A DNA stretch of 33,025 bases from Chitinophagaceae bacterium. Lineage in GTDB: Bacteria > Bacteroidota > Bacteroidia > Chitinophagales > Chitinophagaceae. The DNA lies in contig CAHJWK010000040.1 of assembly GCA_903642275.1 (NCBI GenBank), positions 1 through 33,025 of the forward strand. Reading direction: 5' to 3'. Shown here in pieces: positions 1 to 7,484 of the stretch. How positions within the stretch are numbered: position 1 is the first letter of the stretch; each line of letters begins with the position of its first letter. Below the pieces are notes generated by a model. The model did no database searches, was not told where the DNA came from, and saw only the letters and a program-made list of their open reading frames with translations. The position numbers and the translations under genes are program-made.

Positions 1-18
1 AATAAAGCATATTAACGC

Positions 19-1071
19 TTATATTGAATAATACTTTTTATACCACTTAATAAAATTTCTAATCCCATCTTTAATTGAGGTTTCAGGTAAATAACCAAGA
101 TCGTTTTTAATATTTGTTATATCAGCGTAAGTAGTTACAACGTCGCCAGGTTGCATTGGTAAAAATTCTTTTATGGCTTTAACATCAAGCTCAGATTCTA
201 TAGCATCTAAAAAATCTAAAAGATTTACAGGCTTGTTATTACCAATATTATAAATTTTATAAGGTGCACTTGAGGAGGAAGTATCTGATGTTGATTTTTT
301 CCATTCTTTCTTCTGCTTAGGCGCTTTATACATTGCTTTTATAACACCATCAACAATATCATCTACGTATGTAAAATCCCGCAGCATTTTGCCTGAATTA
401 AAGATTTGTACAGGTTTCTTTTTTAGAATAGAATCTGTAAATATAAAGAGTGCCATGTCTGGTCTTCCCCACGGGCCATACACCGTGAAAAAACGCAACC
501 CTGTAGTTGGTAATTTAAAAAGATGGCTATAAACATGAGCCATCAACTCATTACTTTTTTTACTTGCTGCATACAATGAAACAGGATGATCTGTATTGTC
601 AGTGGTTTTAAACGGTATTGAATCATTCAGTCCATAAACGCTGGAACTGCTGGCATAAACAAGATGCTGAATACTGAAATGCCTGCAACATTCTAAAATA
701 TTTGCAAAACCGTTTATATTGCTTGATACGTAAGCTTCCGGATTTTGTAAGCTGTATCTTACACCAGCTTGTGCCGCAAGATGAACAACAATATCGATGG
801 ATTCTTTTTTAAAGACGTTTTCTAAGTTGTTCTTATTTTCAAGTTTACCCTGATAAAAAAAATAAGAGGGATAAATTGTACTTTTTATTTTGATATGGTT
901 ATTTGGTTCATGCATATCAATACCTGCAGCAGCTAATCTGCCATATTTCAAATTAATATCATAATAATCATTTACACTATCAAATCCTATAACAGTATGC
1001 CCTTCATTCAATAACCTGTTAGCAACATGAAAACCTATAAATCCTGCCGTGCCTGTAACCAATATGCGCAT
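19..1071 (-). CDS. UDP-glucuronate 4-epimerase (NAD-dependent SDR epimerase)
   Basis: An extended short-chain dehydrogenase/reductase that probably interconverts UDP-glucuronate and UDP-galacturonate for surface polysaccharide. From the ATG at 1071 (350 aa) the NAD-binding GxxGxxG lies at residues 7-13 (GTAGFIG), followed by NDYYDINLKYGRL, a stretch typical of the glucuronate-epimerase subgroup. The catalytic YxxxK is Y167-K171 (YAASK), with the Ser-rich YASSSSVYG strand before it. The frame extends upstream to a TTG at 1086, but the ATG places the Rossmann strand MRILVTG right at the N-terminus, as in the family. It stands alone, divergent from the small gene at 1196. Family assignment is firm. 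The exact sugar is inferred from motif resemblance, and galactose- or N-acetylhexosamine-type substrates are not excluded. Confidence 0.88.
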   Translation of the reverse strand: MRILVTGTAGFIGFHVANRLLNEGHTVIGFDSVNDYYDINLKYGRLAAAGIDMHEPNNHIKIKSTIYPSYFFYQGKLENKNNLENVFKKESIDIVVHLAAQAGVRYSLQNPEAYVSSNINGFANILECCRHFSIQHLVYASSSSVYGLNDSIPFKTTDNTDHPVSLYAASKKSNELMAHVYSHLFKLPTTGLRFFTVYGPWGRPDMALFIFTDSILKKKPVQIFNSGKMLRDFTYVDDIVDGVIKAMYKAPKQKKEWKKSTSDTSSSSAPYKIYNIGNNKPVNLLDFLDAIESELDVKAIKEFLPMQPGDVVTTYADITNIKNDLGYLPETSIKDGIRNFIKWYKKYYSI

Positions 1072-1195
1072 AAGTGGTTTTTGCAATTATAATTAATGTA
1101 AGTGAATTAAATATTTTGTTGAATTATAAATTAAAGTGATTTCAATCTTTAATTATTTATACGCTTTTCTAAATTTACAAATATATTGCCACCAA

Positions 1196-1399
1196 ATGAA
1201 GAGTTGGATTAAACTGTTTTCAACACGCAGCTATGCAGAGGCCAATATTGTAAAAGGCATGCTTGAAGAAAATAATATTCATACTATAATATTCAACAAG
1301 CAAGACAGCAATTACCTGCTGGGTGAAATAGAATTGTATGTTTCTGTTCATTTAAAAGATATTGCAATTCATCTTATTGATAAAGCGCTTTTTAATTAA
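1196..1399 (+). CDS. Small DUF2007-type putative signal-transducing protein
   Basis: A 67-aa protein from the ATG at 1196 (MKSWIKLFSTRSYAEANIVK). The pattern of an N-terminal strand, a helix carrying Y-x-E-A-x-I-x-x-x-x-L, then a short strand resembles the DUF2007 fold, a GlnB-like small domain common in Bacteroidota. The frame can be extended 20 codons to 1136, but the extension is AT-rich and unlike the family, so the shorter start is preferred. No signal peptide or membrane segment. Its partner is unknown, and the family name 'signal transducing' is itself only a prediction. It precedes the M28 peptidase by about 60 bases, so co-transcription is possible. Confidence 0.65.
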   Translation: MKSWIKLFSTRSYAEANIVKGMLEENNIHTIIFNKQDSNYLLGEIELYVSVHLKDIAIHLIDKALFN

Positions 1400-1458
1400 T
1401 TATATTTAAAGTTGATAATTACTGTTTCTCTTATCTTCATTTTTTAAGCAACATCATT

Positions 1459-3663
1459 ATGAAAACAATTTTATCTTTTGTAAGTATTTTATTTTTTATA
1501 CACACGCAGGCACAATCAATCACAGGTTTTTTACCGGCTGATGCTGCAAAGCAATTGCAGGCCGAGTATGCATTTGATTCTGCCTTAAGCGCTCCACACA
1601 TCGGCACAACAATAAAATTACTTTCATCAAAGCCTCATAACCTTGGTTCTGTAAACAGCAAGGCATTTGCAGACACTATTCTCAATCATTATAAAAGTTA
1701 TGGTTTTGATGCACACATAGAAACATTCAGCGTATTATTTCCAACACCTAAAATAAGGTTGCTTGAAATGGTAGCGCCAACGAGATATACTGCATTACTA
1801 AAAGAACCTGCGCTTAAAGAAGATGCAACATCAGGACAGGAAAACCAGTTGCCTACATACAATGCCTGGAGTGCTGATGGTGATGTTACTGCACCGCTTG
1901 TTTTTGTTAATTACGGTTTGCCTGAAGATTATGATAAGCTTGCTGAATTAGGTATTGACGTAAAAGGAAAAATTGTGATTGCCAAGTATGGCCACAGTTG
2001 GCGTGGCATAAAGCCAAAGGTTGCGCAGGAACATGGTGCTTTAGGCTGTATTATTTATAGTGACCCAATGGATGATGGATATTTTCAGGGAGATGTTTAC
2101 CCTAAAGGTGCTTTTAGAAATGAATTTGGTGTGCAGCGTGGCAGTGTTATGGATATGCCTATTTACCCCGGCGACCCGTTAACGCCCGGAGTTGGAGCCG
2201 ATAGCAGTGCTCAAAGAATTGCCTCACATAATGATGCGCCAAATCTCTTAAAAATTCCTGTATTACCTATAAGTTATCATGACGCCAAACCATTAATGGA
2301 ATCACTTGACGGAGCTGTTGTGCCAGAGGGCTGGCAGGGTGCATTACCTTTTACATATCATATAGGCGCAGGAAAAACGCAGGTTCATTTAAAAATGGAA
2401 TTTAACTGGAACATGGTGCCTTGTTATGATGTGATTGCAATGATTAAAGGTGCGCAATTTCCGGATGAATGGATAATGCGGGGCAATCACTATGATGCAT
2501 GGGTTAATGGTGCAGGGGATCCTATAAGCGGGCAGGCTGCGATGTTGGAGGAAGCCAAATCCATTGGTATGTTAGTGAAAACTGGGTGGCAGCCAAAACG
2601 AACTATTATTTATTGTTCATGGGATGGGGAAGAACCGAGTTTAATTGGTTCAACTGAATTTGTTGAAGAACATGCTAAAGATTTACAACAAAAAGCAATT
2701 TTATATGTAAATAGTGATGGTAATGGAAGGGGGTTTTTGAGTGCAGGTGGCTCGCATGCTTTAACACCACTTATGGATGAAATTTCAAAAACTGTGATTG
2801 ACCCGCAAACAAATATTTCTGTTTTTGAAAGAGATAAAGCTAATTATGCAACGAATGCTTTAAATGTCAAAGCTAAAAAAGAAGCTTTAGATAAATCTAC
2901 AATTGAATTGAATGCCTTAGGCAGTGGTTCTGATTACTCTCCTTTTCTGCAACACCTTGGTATAAATACTTTAGATCTTGGCTTCGGCGGTGAAGATAAT
3001 GGCGGAGAATATCATTCAATTTATGATTCTTACGATGATTACCGGCATTTTAAAGATCCAAATTTTGTATATGGTGTTGCACTGGCAAAGGTTGCCGGTC
3101 GTGCAGTTTTGCGTATGGCTGATGCTGATGCTTTACCTTATGATTATTCGGTTCTTTATAAAACAATAAACAAATATGCTATTGATTTGATGAACATGAT
3201 TACTGATATGCGTGAAGCAACAGTAATAGAAAACCAGTTACTCAGGCAAAATGATTATAAGTTGGCTTCAGATCCAACCAAAACATATATACAGCCTCAG
3301 CCAAAACAGGAAGTTCCGTTTATAGATATAAGTCCGTTGCAAAATGCACTCACATCGTTACAAAAAACAACAGACAGCCTAAGTATTTACATGAAAAAGA
3401 ATAATGTTGCGAAGGATGAACAAACAAACATTGCGTTATCCCATGCAGAGCAACAATTATTATTACCGGATGGGTTACCCCGCAGGAGCTGGTATAAACA
3501 TAGTCTATATGCACCGGGATTTTATACAGGCTATGGAGTAAAAACATTACCAGGAATAAGGGAAGCTATTGAACAGCGTAAATGGCAAGAAGCGCAGGAT
3601 GAGATTACTTTAACTGCACAGGCAATAATGCGGCTTAGTAATTATTTGCAAAGCATTAAGTAA
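1459..3663 (+). CDS. Secreted M28 zinc peptidase, glutamate carboxypeptidase II-like
   Basis: A 734-aa exported metallopeptidase. Residues 1-19 form a signal peptide ending TQAQS. A PA insertion domain follows (about 130-330), then the M28 catalytic domain (about 330-560) and a transferrin-receptor-like dimerisation domain at the C-terminus. The co-catalytic zinc set is complete and spaced almost as in human GCPII (H377, D387, E424/E425, D453, H553): H344 in NHYDAW, D354 in GAGDP, E391-E392 in WDGEEPS, D420 in NSDGN and H519 in EYHSIYD. It probably trims peptides or C-terminal acidic residues in the periplasm or outside the cell. Substrate is not readable from sequence. No operon partner is obvious, and the next gene starts 68 bases downstream. 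Confidence 0.92.
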   Translation: MKTILSFVSILFFIHTQAQSITGFLPADAAKQLQAEYAFDSALSAPHIGTTIKLLSSKPHNLGSVNSKAFADTILNHYKSYGFDAHIETFSVLFPTPKIRLLEMVAPTRYTALLKEPALKEDATSGQENQLPTYNAWSADGDVTAPLVFVNYGLPEDYDKLAELGIDVKGKIVIAKYGHSWRGIKPKVAQEHGALGCIIYSDPMDDGYFQGDVYPKGAFRNEFGVQRGSVMDMPIYPGDPLTPGVGADSSAQRIASHNDAPNLLKIPVLPISYHDAKPLMESLDGAVVPEGWQGALPFTYHIGAGKTQVHLKMEFNWNMVPCYDVIAMIKGAQFPDEWIMRGNHYDAWVNGAGDPISGQAAMLEEAKSIGMLVKTGWQPKRTIIYCSWDGEEPSLIGSTEFVEEHAKDLQQKAILYVNSDGNGRGFLSAGGSHALTPLMDEISKTVIDPQTNISVFERDKANYATNALNVKAKKEALDKSTIELNALGSGSDYSPFLQHLGINTLDLGFGGEDNGGEYHSIYDSYDDYRHFKDPNFVYGVALAKVAGRAVLRMADADALPYDYSVLYKTINKYAIDLMNMITDMREATVIENQLLRQNDYKLASDPTKTYIQPQPKQEVPFIDISPLQNALTSLQKTTDSLSIYMKKNNVAKDEQTNIALSHAEQQLLLPDGLPRRSWYKHSLYAPGFYTGYGVKTLPGIREAIEQRKWQEAQDEITLTAQAIMRLSNYLQSIK

Positions 3664-3731
3664 GGTGTAATATTATCTTTTAAATTGTTTCTTTAAACTA
3701 TAATACGCCTTTGTATAAAATCTTCTGATTT

Positions 3732-4232
3732 ATGAATGAACTTATACCGGTTGTTGACCTTCAAAACGGAAATTCTATTTTGCGATGCATACATTATCCA
3801 CCAATAACGAACGAGCCAAAATCTGCAATCCGTGCAGATCAACATGAAGATATCAATCTTATAACTCTACTGGTTGGTAGTTCTGCAGATGGTTTACAAA
3901 TACTTATGAAAAATGGAGACTGGATTAGTGTTACATCTTTACCCGAATATATTGTTGTTAATGTGGGCGATATGCTTCAAAGATTAACTAATAATAAGTT
4001 GAAAAGTACAACACACCGTGTGGTAAATCCGCTTAAAAAGTCATGGCATACAAGCCGGTTTTCGATACCGTTTTTTTTACATCCGCGTAGTGAAATGAGT
4101 TTGGTTTGCCTAACAAACTGCATTAACACCAATCATCTTAAACAATATGCTGATGTAACAGCTGGTGAATATTTTGATGAAAGACTTAAAGAAATCGGTT
4201 TAAAAAAATTGAACTCATTAATAAGTTGCTGA
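3732..4232 (+). CDS. 2OG-Fe(II) oxygenase (isopenicillin N synthase-like), internally deleted
   Basis: 166 aa containing the catalytic jelly-roll end of an isopenicillin-N-synthase-type dioxygenase. The iron ligands are H38-E-D40 and H95 (STTHRVVNP), and R109-F-S111 is the 2-oxoglutarate-binding RxS, followed by IPFFLHP. Family members are usually about 310-330 aa. Residues 1-10 ([10 protein letters not shown]) resemble the extreme N-terminus of full-length relatives, while residue 11 onward ([16 protein letters not shown]) resembles the middle, so about 150 codons of the DIOX_N region appear to be missing in frame. It may be non-functional or a stand-alone core. Its stop overlaps the start of the chromate transporter by 7 bases, suggesting coupled translation. 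The motifs are seen directly. The deletion is inferred from family memory. Confidence 0.8.
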   Translation: MNELIPVVDLQNGNSILRCIHYPPITNEPKSAIRADQHEDINLITLLVGSSADGLQILMKNGDWISVTSLPEYIVVNVGDMLQRLTNNKLKSTTHRVVNPLKKSWHTSRFSIPFFLHPRSEMSLVCLTNCINTNHLKQYADVTAGEYFDERLKEIGLKKLNSLISC

Positions 4233-5491
4233 TTGTTCCACGCCATATTTCCTTTCTTAAAGCAGTACTTGTCCATAGCTTAACTGCGTTTGGAGGTCCC
4301 CAAGGTCACATGGGAATGATGCTTAAAAATTTTGTACACCGCAGGCATGATGTAACAGAAGAAGAGCTTCTGGAGTTTAACGCATTTTGTCAAATGTTGC
4401 CTGGTGCCTCATCTACTCAAACCATAACGCTTATCGGTTATAAGCAGGGTGGTGTTCCAATTGCTATATTAACCCTGTTAATATGGATAACTCCTGCTTG
4501 TGTTTTAATGGGTTCATTTTCATTTCTGATAAAATATGTAAACGATAAGGCTGCTCTTGTAAGTGCATTCAGATTTATACAACCGATGGCAGTTGGCTTT
4601 ATTGCATTTGCCGCTTATAGAATGTCAAAATTTGCAATTCATAACAAGATAACTACAATTATAATGATTGTAGCTGCAATCATTACATTGCCGCTATTTA
4701 ATACGCCGTGGATTTTCCCCGGTATCATTATAGCAGCGGGCATCGCAACTAATTTTAGCAAAATTCGTATTCCGCAGCGTGACGTACCAATAAGAAAAAT
4801 ACGATGGGTAAACATTTTCATATTCTTTTCCATTTTTGCTATTTCTGCTTCTGTGAGCGAAACAGCAAGAAAGCATGACTGGAAGAATAGAGGTCCATAT
4901 AACTTATTTGAAAACTTTTACCGATTTGGCGGTTTGGTATTTGGCGGGGGAGATGTTTTAATACCGATGATGTATCAGCAATACGTTATTAGGCCAACTA
5001 GAATAAAAATTGAAAAAAGAAATCCTGGAGCCTTGAAAGCAGATAAAGAAGATTTCTTTACAGGCTCAGGAATAGTCAGAGCTATTCCAGGACCTGTATT
5101 TTCTATTGGTGCTTTTACTGGAGGAATTTTATTAAGTAAAGGAGGTTCTAATACTCAATTGATGGGCTGTATTATAGGTACAGTTGCATTGTTTTTACCC
5201 AGCCTTTTGCTAGTGCTTTTCTTTTTCCCGGTTTGGAACAATTTAAAAAAGTATGCAGTCATTTACCGTTCCTTAGAAGGGATTAATGCTTCAGTTGTTG
5301 GTATAATGATTGCGTCCACACTATTTTTAATGCAAGCTGTATCCATTAATATAACTAATGGAAAATTAATATCTTATGCCAATGTCTTTGTAATAATTGG
5401 TACCTTTTTGCTTTTGACTTTTTCAAAAATTTTTCCACAGCTTGTACCAGTTTTCTGTCTTTTATTAGGATTGATGTTTTACTATTTTTAA
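4226..5491 (+). CDS. chrA: Chromate transporter, two-domain CHR family
   Basis: A 421-aa polytopic inner-membrane protein of the CHR family, which exports chromate in characterised members. Two homologous halves are visible. The N-terminal half carries [16 protein letters not shown] (about residues 14-29) and the LPGASSTQ loop. The C-terminal half carries [17 protein letters not shown] and [15 protein letters not shown]. About ten hydrophobic segments lie between these. The only good start is TTG at 4226: no ATG, GTG or other TTG lies between it and the in-frame stop at 4187, and it gives the expected [13 protein letters not shown] beginning. The start sits inside the last codons of the oxygenase gene. 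Its last 4 bases overlap the convergent nadD end. The real physiological substrate could be sulfate or another oxyanion. Confidence 0.88.
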   Translation: MLIVPRHISFLKAVLVHSLTAFGGPQGHMGMMLKNFVHRRHDVTEEELLEFNAFCQMLPGASSTQTITLIGYKQGGVPIAILTLLIWITPACVLMGSFSFLIKYVNDKAALVSAFRFIQPMAVGFIAFAAYRMSKFAIHNKITTIIMIVAAIITLPLFNTPWIFPGIIIAAGIATNFSKIRIPQRDVPIRKIRWVNIFIFFSIFAISASVSETARKHDWKNRGPYNLFENFYRFGGLVFGGGDVLIPMMYQQYVIRPTRIKIEKRNPGALKADKEDFFTGSGIVRAIPGPVFSIGAFTGGILLSKGGSNTQLMGCIIGTVALFLPSLLLVLFFFPVWNNLKKYAVIYRSLEGINASVVGIMIASTLFLMQAVSINITNGKLISYANVFVIIGTFLLLTFSKIFPQLVPVFCLLLGLMFYYF

Positions 5492-6057
5492 TGATAATAA
5501 TTATTTTGATTTATTAGCGATTCTACATTTTTCGGTAATAAATAGCGAACACATTTTTTGGAACTGATTAACTTTCGTATATCAGTTGCAGAAATATTTA
5601 TTAAAGGTGCCTGAGCAATAATAATATTTGAAGAAAGATTTTTAGAATTGAGTAAAAAACCAGGTCTTTCATAAACAACAATTTTATACATTGATAATAT
5701 TGCGTCGGAAGACTTCCAATTTGAAACGTTTAAAAAATTATCAGAACCCATAATTAAGAAAAACTCATCCTTTGAATAAATTTTTTTTAAATGTTGAAGT
5801 GTGTTGATTGTATAAGATGGAAGTGGTAAATCCACTTCAACGTCAGAAACAGAAAATGTCATATTATCTTCAATAGCAGCTTTTACAAGCATTAACCTTT
5901 TCTCTGTATTCAAGAGATCTTTATTTTCTTTAAAAGGATTTTGAGGTGAAACAATGAACCAAACCTTATCTGAATAAAAGTTTACAATATGTTCAGCAAC
6001 AATTAAATGACCAATATGTATAGGATTAAAAGAACCAAAAAATAGTCCAATTTTCAT
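5488..6057 (-). CDS. nadD: Nicotinate-nucleotide adenylyltransferase
   Basis: 189 aa, the normal length for NadD, which adenylylates nicotinate mononucleotide to deamido-NAD. The nucleotidyltransferase signature [10 protein letters not shown] lies at residues 8-17 (GxFxPxHxGH), and the C-terminal [10 protein letters not shown] matches the SxTxxR motif that holds the triphosphate. [12 protein letters not shown] and [15 protein letters not shown] are also typical. The gene follows the FeoA-domain gene by 22 bases on the same strand and is probably co-transcribed with it. nadA, the de novo entry to the same pathway, is 25 kb away. The 3' end overlaps that of the chromate transporter tail to tail. 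Confidence 0.95.
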   Translation of the reverse strand: MKIGLFFGSFNPIHIGHLIVAEHIVNFYSDKVWFIVSPQNPFKENKDLLNTEKRLMLVKAAIEDNMTFSVSDVEVDLPLPSYTINTLQHLKKIYSKDEFFLIMGSDNFLNVSNWKSSDAILSMYKIVVYERPGFLLNSKNLSSNIIIAQAPLINISATDIRKLISSKKCVRYLLPKNVESLINQNNYYH

Positions 6058-6079
6058 TAAAATATTGATTTTTAATTAG

Positions 6080-6301
6080 TTATAAAATATGAACTTCAAT
6101 CGTTTGGGCTTCATCAATTCTGAGACTTAAATTATATCCGGCAACCAGCACGCAAATTGGATCACCAAAAGGAGCAAACTTTTCAATCCTGATCGTTTCA
6201 CCAGGAATAAATCCCATTTCCATTAATTTTATGGATATATCATTTTTCTCAAAACCGGTAATAATTGCCTGTTGGCCGACTCTTAATTCTGACAACTTCA
6301 T
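6080..6301 (-). CDS. FeoA-domain small protein
   Basis: 73 aa with the SH3-like FeoA fold: MKLSELRVGQ, an MEMGFIPGETIRIEKFAPFGDP core and a C-terminal strand. FeoA proteins assist FeoB in ferrous-iron uptake, and the same domain also occurs on DtxR-type regulators. I chose the ATG at 6301 over the in-frame ATG at 6322 because the MKLSELRVGQ start is canonical and because a TAGTTTTG box lies 5 bases upstream, which would overlap a longer coding region. No feoB is present nearby, so the partner is elsewhere or the protein has a separate role. Likely operon with nadD. Confidence 0.82.
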   Translation of the reverse strand: MKLSELRVGQQAIITGFEKNDISIKLMEMGFIPGETIRIEKFAPFGDPICVLVAGYNLSLRIDEAQTIEVHIL

Positions 6302-6306
6302 AACTG

Positions 6307-6314
6307 CAAAACTA
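6307..6314 (-). promoter_or_regulatory. TAnnTTTG -7 box of feoA-nadD
   Basis: On the minus strand the sequence reads TAGTTTTG, matching the Bacteroidota -7 consensus TAnnTTTG, with 5 bases before the ATG at 6301. Transcription would then begin at or next to the start codon. A clear -33 TTG is not seen. Confidence 0.5.
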
Positions 6315-6353
6315 AAATGCATTATTTTTTAAGTTTTACGAATTTTGAAACTA

Positions 6354-6794
6354 ATGAGAAACATTCTTTTTTCATCCGGTGATAAAAAAATAAATATTTC
6401 AGAAACTAAAAATTACAAGAAGTTATTGAATGAAATTTTTGTGCAGGAAAATGTAGTTATGAAAGAAATAAGGATAATATTCTGTTCTGACGAATATTTA
6501 CTTAAAATCAACAAGTCTTATCTCAAACAAAATTATTATACAGATGTAATATCTTTTGTTCTATCCGAAATAAATGAGCCGGTTCTTGGTGAAATTTATT
6601 TAAGTGTTGAGCGAATAAAAGAAAATGCAAAATCATATTCAGTATTGTACCAAAATGAACTTTTAAGAGTTATGATACATGGATGTTTACATTTATGCGG
6701 ATATACTGATAATTCTCTTAACAAAAAAAAACACATGCATAAAAAAGAAAATTATTTTTTAGCCATATATTCTAAATTTTCACGTGAAACATAG
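6354..6794 (+). CDS. ybeY: Endoribonuclease YbeY (rRNA maturation)
   Basis: 146 aa from the ATG at 6354. YbeY is a zinc endoribonuclease used in 16S rRNA 3' processing and 70S quality control. The metal motif region reads HGCLHLCGYTD, with two histidines of the usual HGxLHLxGYxH. The third is Asp here, a substitution I associate with Bacteroidota YbeY, followed by KHMHKKENYFL. The upstream part YYTDVISFVLSE...VLGEIYLS is typical. A TTG three codons earlier (6345) is possible but falls inside a promoter-like GAATTTTG. It overlaps the CAP gene's GTG start by 11 bases and is followed within 0.7 kb by mnmG. Confidence 0.9.
   Translation: MRNILFSSGDKKINISETKNYKKLLNEIFVQENVVMKEIRIIFCSDEYLLKINKSYLKQNYYTDVISFVLSEINEPVLGEIYLSVERIKENAKSYSVLYQNELLRVMIHGCLHLCGYTDNSLNKKKHMHKKENYFLAIYSKFSRET
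6776..6791. promoter_or_regulatory. parS-like palindrome, site 1
   Basis: ATTTTCACGTGAAACA matches the chromosomal ParB site parS (TGTTTCACGTGAAACA) at 14 of 16 positions, including the whole TTTCACGTGAAAC centre. It covers the end of ybeY and the GTG start of the CAP gene. Confidence 0.55.
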
Positions 6795-7448
6795 CGTTTT
6801 AAGTTTTCTTCTAATAATAACATCAACGTGCATTTTTTCTCAAAAGATGTTATCATTCGAAGATGCAGTTATCCCTAAACCTTCAGGAATAGATACATTA
6901 GTTGAAAATTTTAATACTTGCCAAGCAGGTTATAATGATTTATCGCAAACTGATAAGGAATTTTTTTATTGGGTTAATTACAGCAGGCAAAATCCAAAGC
7001 GATTTTATGATAGTGTTGTTTTACCAATTATTAAAATTTATCCTCAATTAAAGGGAGACAACTTACAGAGCCTCAAAAATGACCTATACACAAAAATGAC
7101 CTTACCGTTATTTTCTTTAAATCCAATCTTAAGTAAAATGGCATTCAGCCATTCAATTGACATTACTTCTAATAACTTTTCTCCTTCTCATAGTTCTTCT
7201 ACTGTGAAACTTTTCAAGACCGTTTTAAAGCCACTCATTTAAAAAAATGCGGCAGTGAAAATATTAGCTATGGTCAAAACAATCCTATATTTCTCTTATG
7301 TCTTCTTTACATTGATTTAAATATTCTTGATTTAGGCCACCGTAAAACTTTATTAAATCCTGAATTAACTCAAACAGGAATTAGCTCTTCATTTTATAAA
7401 AACGGATATATTTTTCTTGTTGAGGATTTTTCATGCACTCAAAATTAG
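6784..7448 (+). pseudogene. Secreted CAP/SCP-domain protein, frameshifted
   Basis: A GTG start at 6784 gives a signal peptide (MKHSVLSFLLIITSTCIFSQ) and the first half of a CAP (cysteine-rich secretory/SCP) domain, including FFYWVNYSRQNPKRFYDS and a SHSIDIT helix. That frame stops at 7240. Shifting by one base at about 7207-7209, the same domain continues for 79 codons to a TAG at 7446, with TFQDRFKATHLKKCGSENIS and GHRKTLLNP, both CAP hallmarks. One missing A in the GTGAAACTTTT run explains it. The whole protein would be about 220 aa. It is either a real pseudogene or a sequencing indel at a short A-run. The gene is bounded at both ends by parS-like sites. The molecular role of bacterial CAP proteins is poorly known. 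Confidence 0.82.
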
Positions 7449-7462
7449 TTTCACGTGAAAAA
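7447..7462. promoter_or_regulatory. parS-like palindrome, site 2
   Basis: AGTTTCACGTGAAAAA matches the parS consensus at 14 of 16 positions and shares the exact 12-base TTTCACGTGAAA with site 1. It touches the CAP remnant's stop and lies 22 bases before mnmG. Confidence 0.55.
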
Positions 7463-7472
7463 AATATAAAAT

Positions 7473-7480
7473 TATTTTTA
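7473..7480 (+). promoter_or_regulatory. Possible -7 box of mnmG
   Basis: TATTTTTA, one base off TAnnTTTG, ends 4 bases before the mnmG ATG. The region is AT-rich, so chance occurrence is possible. Confidence 0.3.
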
Positions 7481-7484
7481 CACA

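Noticed and set aside
7204-7214. Programmed -1 frameshift in the CAP gene
   Set aside because: GTGAAACTTTT does not form an X XXY YYZ slippery heptamer in the reading frame, and no downstream structure was evident. A simple indel explains it better.
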